This document shows positions 9,176 through 17,268 of a stretch of DNA of 48,000 bases, piece after piece. Source of the DNA: an uncultured Clostridia bacterium (lineage in GTDB: Bacteria > Bacillota > Clostridia > Oscillospirales > Acutalibacteraceae). The notes under the pieces were generated by a model. The model saw only the letters and a list, made by a program, of their open reading frames with translations, was not told the DNA's origin and ran no database searches. Positions within the stretch are counted from its first letter, which is position 1, and every line of letters starts with the position of its first letter. The stretch covers positions 1 through 48,000 of the forward strand of contig CAMVBR010000002.1 of assembly GCA_947165755.1 (NCBI GenBank), given 5' to 3'. Position numbers and translations under genes: made by a program.

Positions 9176-10386
9176 TCAGACAGCGCGGCAACTGCCGCAT
9201 TATATTGCGCATCCTCTTGCAAGGATAAGTTCTCGAGCGCATCCTTTTGAAAATCGGGCAGTAAAAGTTCAATATCGGGCGTGATCCCTGTACCATCGTA
9301 GCAATCGGTGATATAGGGATATATTTTTGCAACGGTAAGAATCAGCGCTGAACCGTCTTCCAGCATAAAAACCTGCTGATACCCCGCATTGCCTGCGGTA
9401 CGTTCCCCAACCACCGTCGCTTTCAGGAAATCACGCAGATCGGCGCTCAGCAGCTCGGAAGCCCCTTGTGTACGATCGTTGACCAGAACGGCCACCGGAA
9501 TACCGATGCTGTTGGTATCGGACGAATATGCTTTTACCGTTTTATCCTCAACGTCTTTCGCGGTCGCTATGGCGCGGGTCCCTTCCGTAGCCATCGGTAC
9601 CAAAGCGTCGATAACCTGCGCGGCGGCATCGTAGTTTGTACTGCTGTTGTTTCTTACGTCGATGATCAGCTTGCCTACCCCTTGCGCGCCAAGCCATGCA
9701 AGCGCATCCTGAAACGCCTTCGGCGTGCTGTCATAAAACGCGGATATCCGCACAAATCCAACGGTACCGCTGGCAGAGTAAGACACAGAAGCTTTCTGAT
9801 AGCTGCCTGAAAGAGACAGTGTTATTGCTGAGATCGGATCTACGGCATCCGCCTTCAGCACCTTAACACGGATTTCTTTCCCACTGTTGGTTTGCAGCGT
9901 TTGCATAAGAGAAGCATAATTCGCAACAGTTACATCCTTGTTGTTGACGGCAAGAATACGGTCGCCTGCAGCAATTTGCTTTTCTGCCGCAGAGGAACCC
10001 GCAGCAACGGCTGTTACAACAAGGGCGTTTTCTGCGCTGCTGTACTGCGCATTGACCCCGATACCTTCCGCAAAGCCTGCATAGGAAGCGGTATACGCAT
10101 CATATTCTTCCTTTGTAAGATACACGGAGTTTTTATCTCCTAAGCCCTCAATATATCCCTTGGCTGTAAAAACGCCGGCGTCATCAGATGCGATCTTGCC
10201 GTTGTAATTGCTGCGCACGATCGATTCCACCTCGGCAAGCAAACTGTACCGTTCTTTTTGTTCCTCTATGGATAAGAGTGATTTTGTGTAAATACGCATA
10301 TAAACGCTTACCGTTACAAGAACGGTAAGCGCTGAAAACACGAATATCAATGCAATTGTCACCGCAAGCGGTATCTTTTTAGACAT
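9172..10386 (-). CDS. S41-family C-terminal processing peptidase homologue lacking the catalytic lysine
   Basis: This 404-residue protein has an N-terminal membrane helix (8-30), a PDZ domain (about 105-180) and an S41 tail-specific protease domain (about 195-375). Ser310 in QGASE is the expected nucleophile. In CtpA-type enzymes the general base is Lys in a TFGKG motif; here the aligned text is GERTAGNAGYQQ, with Asn333 at that position. The rest, including SALILTVAKIY and DGTGITPD, is conserved. It may be an inactive scaffold or use another base. The ATG at 10386 follows AAAGGTG. It is the last gene after ftsE-ftsX-M23, a grouping typical of division-linked wall hydrolysis. Confidence 0.88.
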   Translation of the reverse strand: MSKKIPLAVTIALIFVFSALTVLVTVSVYMRIYTKSLLSIEEQKERYSLLAEVESIVRSNYNGKIASDDAGVFTAKGYIEGLGDKNSVYLTKEEYDAYTASYAGFAEGIGVNAQYSSAENALVVTAVAAGSSAAEKQIAAGDRILAVNNKDVTVANYASLMQTLQTNSGKEIRVKVLKADAVDPISAITLSLSGSYQKASVSYSASGTVGFVRISAFYDSTPKAFQDALAWLGAQGVGKLIIDVRNNSSTNYDAAAQVIDALVPMATEGTRAIATAKDVEDKTVKAYSSDTNSIGIPVAVLVNDRTQGASELLSADLRDFLKATVVGERTAGNAGYQQVFMLEDGSALILTVAKIYPYITDCYDGTGITPDIELLLPDFQKDALENLSLQEDAQYNAAVAALSD

Positions 10387-10405
10387 CGTTATTCACCTTT
10401 TGGGA

Positions 10406-11746
10406 TCACGGAACTGAAATATAATTCAGGGGGTTCACCTTGCTGCCGTTTACCCGAACTTCAAAATGGCAGTGCGCGCCGAACGCATAACCGGATTCGC
10501 CCGCGTAAGCGATCGTTTGCCCCTGATAAACGGTATCGCCCGTAGATACAAGCAGCTGACTGTTGTGCCCGTAAAGCGTATACAAACCGTTGCCGTGATC
10601 AAGCAGTATGTAATTACCGTAACCGGTTCCCATATGGGCTGCGGTAAGCACTGTGCCGTTTGCAGCGGCACTTATATTTTTACCGTAAGTACCGCCGTAT
10701 ACGCAGATATCCAAACCGCCGTGGAAATTACTGTAGGCCGTACCGGTTCCTGTACGGTAACCGTACCCGGAGGAGATATACGCGCCGGAATACTGCAGCG
10801 GGCAGATGAGACCGCCGGAAGGCGTAAAGCTGATAGGCTGATTACGTTTTCTCGCTTCTTCAATAATGCTGTCGATCTTGGAATCAAAAGCCTTGATGGA
10901 CGCTTCATACTGAGCGATCAGCGCTTTGTATGCTGCGCTCTGCTCGTCCAGCTCACGAAGGTAAGCGGAGGCTTCGCTTTCGAGGGCTTCGATCTCTCCC
11001 TGTGATTGTTCCAACACCGCGCGGCTTTCGCGTATATCATCCTGTTTTGCGCTCAGGGCGTCGATCTGCTGCTGATGCTCCGCCTGTTTTGCTTCAATTT
11101 CCTCAATCAGGCGGATATGCTCCGCATTCAGCTCATCGATCTGCGCGATCTTCTCCTTTAACCCGGAGATGATCTCGTTATCGTGCGCGGCGATATTGGA
11201 CGAAAGCTCCATGGTGATCAGGAAAGACTGGAAATCCGTGCTGTTCAGAAGGAGCTCCAATTCCGATGTTTTACCGTAAACATAGATATCACAAAGGCGA
11301 TCTTTCAGCTCGGTAAAGATATCGTCGATCTCTTGCTGCAGCGCGATCTGCTCCAGTTCGTTGTGGTTGATCTGCGTATGGATCTCTTCGATCTGCACAG
11401 CCAATTCGTCGATCTGCGCCTGAATGGCGTCTTTTTGAGATTCAAGAAAAGCTATGTTTTCATTCAATACGTCGATCTGCGCCTGATAAGCATTGATCTG
11501 CGCCTGCAGCGTGTTCACATACTCTTCCTGCTGCGCAATATCATCCTTCAGGGCGTCCATCTTTTCTTTGTTTTCGGAGATCTGCTTGCGCAGCTCTTCC
11601 TGCTGCGTTTTATAATCGTTGATCTTGTCCTGTTCGGAATCCGTAAGATCGGTTGCGCCGGAAAGCAGAGTACCGGTATTCAGAAACAAAAACAGAAAAA
11701 CGAAAATCAAAGAAAGGAGCTTTTTTATTCTTTTAGTTGTTCGCAT
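10406..11746 (-). CDS. Coiled-coil M23 peptidase (EnvC/PcsB-like murein hydrolase)
   Basis: This 446-residue secreted protein starts with a signal peptide or anchor (about 9-28), continues with a long heptad-rich coiled coil (about 35-290), and ends in an M23 (LytM) peptidase domain. The zinc motifs HGGLD and HCHFE are intact, so it should cut peptidoglycan cross-links directly. EnvC-type proteins dock through the coiled coil onto FtsX. Placement right after ftsX, with a 14-base overlap, fits that partnership. The start is the ATG at 11746 with GGGGAG upstream, rather than a GTG three codons earlier. Confidence 0.92.
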   Translation of the reverse strand: MRTTKRIKKLLSLIFVFLFLFLNTGTLLSGATDLTDSEQDKINDYKTQQEELRKQISENKEKMDALKDDIAQQEEYVNTLQAQINAYQAQIDVLNENIAFLESQKDAIQAQIDELAVQIEEIHTQINHNELEQIALQQEIDDIFTELKDRLCDIYVYGKTSELELLLNSTDFQSFLITMELSSNIAAHDNEIISGLKEKIAQIDELNAEHIRLIEEIEAKQAEHQQQIDALSAKQDDIRESRAVLEQSQGEIEALESEASAYLRELDEQSAAYKALIAQYEASIKAFDSKIDSIIEEARKRNQPISFTPSGGLICPLQYSGAYISSGYGYRTGTGTAYSNFHGGLDICVYGGTYGKNISAAANGTVLTAAHMGTGYGNYILLDHGNGLYTLYGHNSQLLVSTGDTVYQGQTIAYAGESGYAFGAHCHFEVRVNGSKVNPLNYISVP

Positions 11747-12650
11747 CAACAACACTCCCCTGTTCCTTCAGATATTTTCCGATGGAAAAGATGCTTCCGA
11801 TACCGGACGTAACAACACTGATGCAAATAAAACCGATCAGAAGATAAAGCGCGTAATCCTTAAAGTTGATCAATCCGCCGCCGAGAATGCCGAAGATCGT
11901 AAGCAATGCCTCGCCTGCAAGCCTGTAAATGAGATATAACACGCCCATAGAGAGCGCAGCGGAAAGCAAACCTATCGTAAGGCCTTCTATCAGGAACGGC
12001 CAGCGAATGAAAGAATTCGTAGCGCCTACGGCCTTCATGATACTGATCTCAAGTTTTCTGGTAAACATAGAGATACGGATGGTATTCGCTATGATGAACA
12101 AGGCGACGATAAACAGCATAACGATAATACCGACGCACACGTAAGAAACAGCGGTGCGTATTTTTTCGAGCCGATTTGCAAGATCGCTGTTTTCACGGAT
12201 GCTCATAATATGCTCTATGGAGCGGATCTGATTCACCGTGTTTGAGAAATACTGCATATCGGCAACACACACCTCAAAGGCGTCCGGCAGGAAGGATGCG
12301 TCCACACCGTTCATGATATCCGCATTTTCGCCGAGAGATTCCAGCACTGTGCTGTAGGCGTCGTTTTTCGGAATAAAAGTGACGTTCTCTACATTATCGA
12401 CCGCTTTCAATTCTGCTTCAACGTTGTTGATCACATCCGCATCAGCGTCCTTTTCCACAAAAACCATAATCACATTCTGTGATTCAATGCTGTGAAGCAA
12501 AGCGTCTATATTGAAATAAAGCAGCACGGCACACCCGATCATAACAAGGCATGACATAAGAACTGCTATGGAGGCAAACGACATCAGCCGGTTGACTCCG
12601 ATATTTTTAATACCCTCACGCGTAAGGTATCTTAAATTTCTGTTTTTCAT
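11733..12650 (-). CDS. ftsX: Cell division protein FtsX
   Basis: This 305-residue permease-like protein has the FtsX N-terminal pattern RYLTREGIKNIGVNRLMSFASI, one membrane helix, a large extracellular loop (about 60-165) and three C-terminal helices. With FtsE it forms the FtsEX complex that activates peptidoglycan hydrolases at the septum through the extracellular loop. The start is placed at the ATG at 12650 (MKNRNLRY), since an in-frame TTG at 12686 adds residues not seen in the family. Neighbours are FtsE upstream and the M23 hydrolase downstream. Confidence 0.95.
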   Translation of the reverse strand: MKNRNLRYLTREGIKNIGVNRLMSFASIAVLMSCLVMIGCAVLLYFNIDALLHSIESQNVIMVFVEKDADADVINNVEAELKAVDNVENVTFIPKNDAYSTVLESLGENADIMNGVDASFLPDAFEVCVADMQYFSNTVNQIRSIEHIMSIRENSDLANRLEKIRTAVSYVCVGIIVMLFIVALFIIANTIRISMFTRKLEISIMKAVGATNSFIRWPFLIEGLTIGLLSAALSMGVLYLIYRLAGEALLTIFGILGGGLINFKDYALYLLIGFICISVVTSGIGSIFSIGKYLKEQGSVVDANN

Positions 12651-12722
12651 AATCCTATTCCGACCTTCAGTCCGCTTGCCGGACAATTCGGGTTTTTCCT
12701 TAATATAAAGTTGTGATGCGGA

Positions 12723-13556
12723 TCAGGCATCTGCATCCTCTGAGGGATCATCGGGCTTATCATTACCGTAATTCATAAGAAAGCTCTCGATCTCCGCGTC
12801 TTCCGTAGGCGCGTGATAATACCCGCTGGGGGCATTCATCGGGGCTTCCCCCTGAATCGCTTGTATATTTTCCGCCGCGACCTCAGGGTGAGCGGAATCG
12901 GAAATGATATGGCCGTTCTTGATCTCAATAATACGCTTATGGTAATTACTGATCAAATCGACCTCATGCGTAACCATGATGATCGTCGTACCCTTATTCA
13001 GGTTGATCTGTTCCAAAAGGTCAACGATATCCTTGGACATTTCCGGGTCGATATTACCGGTAGGCTCGTCGGCGATAATGACCTCGGCGTCGTTTACGAG
13101 CGCCCTTGCAAGCGCCACGCGCTGCTGTTCGCCGCCGGAAAGCTGCGTGGGCAAGCTCTTTGATTTCGCTGAAAGCCCCACCAAACTCAGAGCATAAGCC
13201 ACACGGCGTGAAATATCCTTTTGCGAGGCGCCGATCACGTGCATGGCAAACGCAACGTTCTCATATACGGTTTTTGTAGGGATCAGGCGGAAATCCTGAA
13301 AAACGATACCGAGTTTTCTGCGGTAATAAGGAACCTTTCGGGCCTTCAGCGCGTTCAGACTTTGACCATCTACGATCACGTCGCCGGCGGTAGGGACCTC
13401 TTCCCGCATCAGTATTTTCAAAAAGGTACTTTTACCTGCGCCGGACGCACCCACCACAAATACGAATTCCCCCTTATCGATATGCAGCGAAACGTCGTCC
13501 AACGCCTTGGTATCCGTCCCCTTGTATATTTTTGATACGTGATTAAAATCTATCAT
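12723..13556 (-). CDS. ftsE: Cell division ATP-binding protein FtsE with acidic C-terminal tail
   Basis: This 277-residue ABC ATPase has Walker A GASGAGKST, signature LSGGEQQRVALARAL and Walker B VIIADEPTGNID, the normal FtsE set. It powers FtsEX signalling to wall hydrolases. FtsE is usually about 230 residues; here about 55 extra residues follow NGHIISD, rich in Asp, Glu, Pro and Asn and likely disordered. The ATG at 13556 has no ribosome site at the usual distance. A good one, GGAAGGA, lies further upstream across a small hairpin. Confidence 0.96.
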   Translation of the reverse strand: MIDFNHVSKIYKGTDTKALDDVSLHIDKGEFVFVVGASGAGKSTFLKILMREEVPTAGDVIVDGQSLNALKARKVPYYRRKLGIVFQDFRLIPTKTVYENVAFAMHVIGASQKDISRRVAYALSLVGLSAKSKSLPTQLSGGEQQRVALARALVNDAEVIIADEPTGNIDPEMSKDIVDLLEQINLNKGTTIIMVTHEVDLISNYHKRIIEIKNGHIISDSAHPEVAAENIQAIQGEAPMNAPSGYYHAPTEDAEIESFLMNYGNDKPDDPSEDADA

Positions 13557-13591
13557 AAAACATACGGCTATTACAGAATGCCGTTCCTTCC
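13557..13591 (-). promoter_or_regulatory. ftsE leader: Shine-Dalgarno separated from start by a hairpin
   Basis: On the minus strand GGAAGGA (13591-13585) is followed by ACGGC, an 11-base loop and GCCGT (13584-13564), then ATGTTTT and the ftsE ATG. If the hairpin forms, the effective distance from ribosome site to ATG is about 8 bases. An out-of-frame ATG just after the hairpin would encode only six codons overlapping the ftsE start. Confidence 0.5.
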
Positions 13592-13684
13592 TATTTTGGT
13601 ATAGTGATAATTATAATAATTCTCACTTAAAAAACGCTTTAAGCCCGAATCACAGCCGCCTGGCAGCCGTTCTTCTGAAGCGGA

Positions 13685-14770
13685 TCAATACTTGATCGGC
13701 GAGGAATCCAGGTACTTTTTGACCATAAGCGCCACTTTGAAAACAATGGCGTCATCGAAGACGCGAAGATCGAGACCTGTAAGCTTGCGGATCTTTTCGA
13801 GGCGGTAAACGAGCGTATTGCGGTGTACAAACAGCTTTCTGGAGGTCTCGGATACGTTCAGATTGTTTTCAAAAAACTTCTGGATGGTAAACAGCGTCTC
13901 ATGATCCAAAGAATCAATGGAACCGCGCTTGAAAACTTCACGCAGGAACATTTCACACAGCGTAGACGGCAGCTGATAGATCAGCCGGGCAATACCGAGG
14001 TTCTCGTAGCTGACGATCACCTTTTCGGTATCAAAGACTTTGCCGACCTCCAAAGCGACCTGCGCTTCCTTAAAGGATTTCGCAAGGTCCTTGATTCCCT
14101 TTACCTGCGTGCCGATACCGACCACAGCGTGTCCTGCGATCTCAGGTTCAAGGGAATCGATCATGCTGCGGGCGAGTTTTTTCAGGTCTTTGTTGTCGAT
14201 ATTTACGGAAATATCTTTGATCACCGCGATATCGGATTCATTAATATTCACAACGAAGTCTTTATTCTTATCGGGGAAAAGAGATTGTATCATATCGAAA
14301 ACAGATATTTCAACAGGCACCCCGAACCGGATAAGAAAAACAACGCGGATCGAATCGTTATTGAAATGAAGCTCTCTTCCCTTCAGATAGATATCGCCGG
14401 GAAGAATGTTATCGAGCATAACGTTCTTGATAAAGTTTCCTCTGTCGTATTTTTCATCATAAAACTGCTTGATACTGGAAAGCGAAACAGAAAGCATCCC
14501 CGCATACTTTTCGGCAAGCGCGTCGGCGCCTTCCACAAAAACGGTAAACTCCGGCTGTATGGAAGCGCCGAAAGCTACGTATGTATATCCGTTCCAAACG
14601 ATGCCAACGTTTGAAACAGAGGCTTCTCCCCCACGGGGATCCGTAACCTCGCCGATTCTGGAAAGATCGCTGCAGGCAATGATCGCATTGGATTCATCCA
14701 ACACGCCGAAGGTACGGCCCACTACGTCCTTCATTTGATGGATCACACTCTGAAAAAGTCTGTTTGACAA
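13685..14770 (-). CDS. CdaR/PucR-type transcriptional regulator
   Basis: This protein of about 361 residues resembles sugar-diacid-responsive CdaR regulators: an N-terminal ligand-sensing region beginning NRLFQSVIHQMKDVVGRTFGVLDES, a central domain with degenerate nucleotide-cyclase features, and a C-terminal PucR helix-turn-helix (FENNLNVSETSRKLFVHRNTL region). The start is the TTG at 14770, which sits 9 bases after AAAGGA; a further in-frame TTG at 14788 lies upstream of that ribosome site. No diacid-use genes are nearby, so its target is unknown. Confidence 0.85.
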   Translation of the reverse strand: MSNRLFQSVIHQMKDVVGRTFGVLDESNAIIACSDLSRIGEVTDPRGGEASVSNVGIVWNGYTYVAFGASIQPEFTVFVEGADALAEKYAGMLSVSLSSIKQFYDEKYDRGNFIKNVMLDNILPGDIYLKGRELHFNNDSIRVVFLIRFGVPVEISVFDMIQSLFPDKNKDFVVNINESDIAVIKDISVNIDNKDLKKLARSMIDSLEPEIAGHAVVGIGTQVKGIKDLAKSFKEAQVALEVGKVFDTEKVIVSYENLGIARLIYQLPSTLCEMFLREVFKRGSIDSLDHETLFTIQKFFENNLNVSETSRKLFVHRNTLVYRLEKIRKLTGLDLRVFDDAIVFKVALMVKKYLDSSPIKY

Positions 14771-14837
14771 TTGAATCAATCCTTTCAAAGACAGTCAAAA
14801 TAACCATTTATACAAATTGACATAAACTATCTTCTAT

Positions 14838-14866
14838 ATCATACTCAATTTTTAAGCAAATTGCAA
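14838..14866 (-). promoter_or_regulatory. Promoter of the CdaR-like gene
   Basis: On the minus strand TTGCAA (14866-14861), 17 bp and TATGAT (14843-14838). Confidence 0.65.
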
Positions 14867-14921
14867 GGTCTTTTAGAATATTTCTACAAATTCTTTTTGA
14901 TTTTTTATGCAATTATGTTAT

Positions 14922-14964
14922 ATAAAAAAGAAACGCACCGATTTTTATTCATATCATCGATGCG
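14922..14964 (-). terminator. Terminator of the rsmD-rsuA operon
   Basis: On the minus strand CGCATCGAT pairs with ATCGGTGCG (14964-14956 with 14942-14934, one G-T wobble) and is followed by TTTCTTTTTT. It lies just after the rsuA stop. Confidence 0.7.
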
Positions 14965-14969
14965 TGTTA

Positions 14970-15695
14970 TTATATATTTTGACGAATTGCTAAAAGCCGG
15001 ATCTCCTCATCCGTCATAAGTCTGCTCTCCCCCGGGCGCAGCGAAGGATCCAGTGAAAGCCCGCCGATTTGCACCCGCCGCAAGGCGCAAACAGCATTCC
15101 CCTGCGAGCCGAACATCCGTTTGATCTGATGATACCGTCCCTCCGTAAGGATGATCTCATATTGCGGCAACCCGTCTGTTTGCACCAAAGGCCGAAGTTT
15201 TGCGGGGCGGAACTGTTCCTCTCCGATACGTATCCCTTTTCTGATTTCTTCGATCTCTTCCATCGTGGCTTCTCTCTCCAACGTTACAACATACGTTTTT
15301 TCAACGTGACGTACGGGGGAAAGAAGCGAATGCGCGAACGCGCCGTCGTCCGTGATCAGAACAAATCCGGTCGTATCCTTATCCAGCCTGCCGGCCGGAA
15401 ACAACCCCGGCCGTTTCAGTTCCTGCGGAAGAATATCGATCACCGTAACACTGCCGTCCGCACTTGCAGATACGACCCCGGCAGGCTTGTTTTGCATAAT
15501 ATACAAAAACTGCCGGTAAGCAATCACACGACCGTCCAGCAAAATACTGTCCGCACAAGGATCGACCTGCAATTCCGGTTTTATCGCAACGGCGCCGTTC
15601 ACGGATATTCGTTTTTGACGCAGCATTTTTTTTGCATCCGTGCGGGATATCGCAAGCTGCGAAGACAGGAATTTATCCAATCTCATCATGGGCAT
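14970..15695 (-). CDS. rsuA: Ribosomal small-subunit pseudouridine synthase (RsuA family)
   Basis: This 241-residue protein has an N-terminal S4 RNA-binding domain (RLDKFLSSQLAISRTDAKKM) and a RsuA/RluB-type catalytic domain. The catalytic Asp lies in PAGRLDKDTTG, and the family motif GRYHQIKRMFG follows. RsuA makes pseudouridine 516 in 16S rRNA. Specificity within the RsuA/RluB/RluE group is inferred from overall similarity. It is the last gene of the rsmD operon and its start overlaps the DUF4830 gene by 23 bases. Confidence 0.88.
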   Translation of the reverse strand: MPMMRLDKFLSSQLAISRTDAKKMLRQKRISVNGAVAIKPELQVDPCADSILLDGRVIAYRQFLYIMQNKPAGVVSASADGSVTVIDILPQELKRPGLFPAGRLDKDTTGFVLITDDGAFAHSLLSPVRHVEKTYVVTLEREATMEEIEEIRKGIRIGEEQFRPAKLRPLVQTDGLPQYEIILTEGRYHQIKRMFGSQGNAVCALRRVQIGGLSLDPSLRPGESRLMTDEEIRLLAIRQNI

Positions 15696-16161
15696 TCATA
15701 AACTCCGAAAAACCGTGCATAAAACCGTCCAACCCGACCGAACAAATATCCCCGCCTACGACCTCGCCGTTTTTCAATAAAATGTTCGCTACCACCGGAG
15801 CATCCGAAGGCAAGCCGGGATAATCCAGTATCCGATACACATACTTTTGCAGTGTTTTGCCGCGAAGCGGCGCGAGATCATATCCCTGAGATACCTGCAG
15901 TGCGTTATAAGAAGAATAAACATCGTTGAATACAGCGGGAATCAAAACCTCCGCGATCTCAGGCGGATCGGGAGATACCCTCCATCCGTGCGACGAGAGA
16001 AACGAGCGGCAATACGCGTCGGGATCATTGTGCTGCGCCGGAACGCTTTTTTCCGGAACGGCAGGACGAGATAAAAGAAGCGCCGCGGTAAGCGTCACAG
16101 AGAGCAGCAGGATAACAACGGAAAACCAAAAGCGAAAATTCTTAACGGAAAACAGAAACAT
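15673..16161 (-). CDS. DUF4830-containing membrane-anchored protein
   Basis: This 162-residue protein has an N-terminal membrane helix (about 10-30) and an extracellular domain matching DUF4830 (LIPAVFNDVYSSYNALQVSQGYDL, VGGDICSVGLDGFMHGF). The family is found in Clostridia and its function is unknown. The ATG at 16161 follows GAGGTG. That ribosome site lies inside an inverted repeat (16170-16193), so translation may be controlled by RNA folding. It overlaps rsuA. Confidence 0.8.
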   Translation of the reverse strand: MFLFSVKNFRFWFSVVILLLSVTLTAALLLSRPAVPEKSVPAQHNDPDAYCRSFLSSHGWRVSPDPPEIAEVLIPAVFNDVYSSYNALQVSQGYDLAPLRGKTLQKYVYRILDYPGLPSDAPVVANILLKNGEVVGGDICSVGLDGFMHGFSEFMNAHDEIG

Positions 16162-16169
16162 AACAAACA

Positions 16170-16193
16170 CCTCGCACAATAATATATGCGAGG
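16170..16193 (-). repeat. Inverted repeat over the DUF4830 ribosome site
   Basis: CCTCGCA and TGCGAGG are perfect 7-bp arms separated by 10 bases. On the minus strand the second arm supplies the GAGG of the ribosome site, so the folded RNA would hide it. There is no T-run, so it is not a normal terminator. Confidence 0.6.
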
Positions 16194-16216
16194 CATTGTT
16201 ATAATAACCGTGCCGC

Positions 16217-16774
16217 TCAGGCGTTGCCGTCGGGCTTGCCGGTTGCGTTCTTCAACTGCTGCGAAGCAATACGCACCTTATTCAAACTCTTTGAGAAATC
16301 CTCGATGCTTTGGGAAAGGATCTGATCGCTCTCATTCATTATGGTTTCAACGAATGCGCTTGCGCCGGTTCTGAGTTCGGAAGCCCATTTCTGCGCGTTG
16401 GCGATGATCTCATTGGAATTGGCCTTAGCTTTTTCCACAAGATCCGCCGCCTGGCGCTTGGCTTCATTCAATATCTCCTGCGCGTTCAGCTCAGCGTTCT
16501 TGGTGATCTCGCTCTCTTCTACGAGCTTTCTGGCCTGAATCTCCGCCTGCTTGATCTTAAGCTCAGCTGCGTCGCTCGCCTGAGACAGAATGACTTTGCG
16601 TTCCGCAGCGATCTTTCTCGCCTGGATCACTTCGTCGGGCATACTGATACGGATCTCGGAGATGATGGCGCGGATAGCGTCGGCGTCGACCTTGACTTTG
16701 CCGCCGCCGAGGAGGCCGGTTTTGCCCTCTTCAAGCAAGTCTTCAATCTTATTCAGTAAATCTTCTACGCTCAT
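16217..16774 (-). CDS. Coiled-coil protein resembling ATP synthase B subunit / DivIVA-type rods
   Basis: This 185-residue soluble protein has an N-terminal segment with LLEEGKTGLLGGGKVKVDADAI and then a long charged helix (about 55-165) rich in Ala, Glu, Lys and Gln, predicted coiled coil. It has no catalytic motif. Similar proteins are loosely annotated as ATPase or F0 subunit B-like, but it lacks the membrane anchor of that subunit. The start is the ATG at 16774 with AAAGGTG overlapping the coaD stop, showing tight coupling. Function not recognised. Confidence 0.7.
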   Translation of the reverse strand: MSVEDLLNKIEDLLEEGKTGLLGGGKVKVDADAIRAIISEIRISMPDEVIQARKIAAERKVILSQASDAAELKIKQAEIQARKLVEESEITKNAELNAQEILNEAKRQAADLVEKAKANSNEIIANAQKWASELRTGASAFVETIMNESDQILSQSIEDFSKSLNKVRIASQQLKNATGKPDGNA

Positions 16775-16779
16775 GTCTT

Positions 16780-17268
16780 TCACCTTTCTCTGATACGTTT
16801 CATAATATCGTCTTTTATTTCAGGGGGAACGAAATCGCCGATCTCGCCGCCCAAGGAGCCAACTTCTTTCACCACGCTGGAGCTGAGGAACATATACTCC
16901 GTGTCGGTGACCAAAAAAATGGTTTCCACGTTTTGCGCAAGCCTTTTATTGGTAAGCGCCTGCTTGAATTCATCTTCATAGTCCGATAGCACCCGAAGCC
17001 CTTTCACAATAGCAACGGCGCCCTTGCGCACAACGTAATCCGCAAGAAGCCCATCGTAAAAGTCAACTTCAACGTTCTTCAGATGAGAAATGCTTCGGCG
17101 GATAAAATCCATTCGCTCTTCCGGAGAAAACATGGCGCTGTTCTTACGGGAATTGACCATAACTACCACGATCACCTTATCGAAGAGCTTTGAAGCCCGG
17201 GTGATAATATTGATATGTCCTATTGTTACCGGATCAAAACTACCGGGACAAACCGCAATCGATGCCAT
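16780..17268 (-). CDS. coaD: Phosphopantetheine adenylyltransferase
   Basis: This 162-residue protein is CoaD, the penultimate CoA biosynthesis enzyme, which transfers AMP to 4'-phosphopantetheine. The nucleotidyltransferase motif GSFDPVTIGH (9-18) and the C-terminal LSSSVVKEV are present, and length is normal. Its ATG overlaps the rsmD stop by one base (TGATG). The rsmD-coaD pair is widely conserved in Firmicutes. Confidence 0.97.
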   Translation of the reverse strand: MASIAVCPGSFDPVTIGHINIITRASKLFDKVIVVVMVNSRKNSAMFSPEERMDFIRRSISHLKNVEVDFYDGLLADYVVRKGAVAIVKGLRVLSDYEDEFKQALTNKRLAQNVETIFLVTDTEYMFLSSSVVKEVGSLGGEIGDFVPPEIKDDIMKRIRER

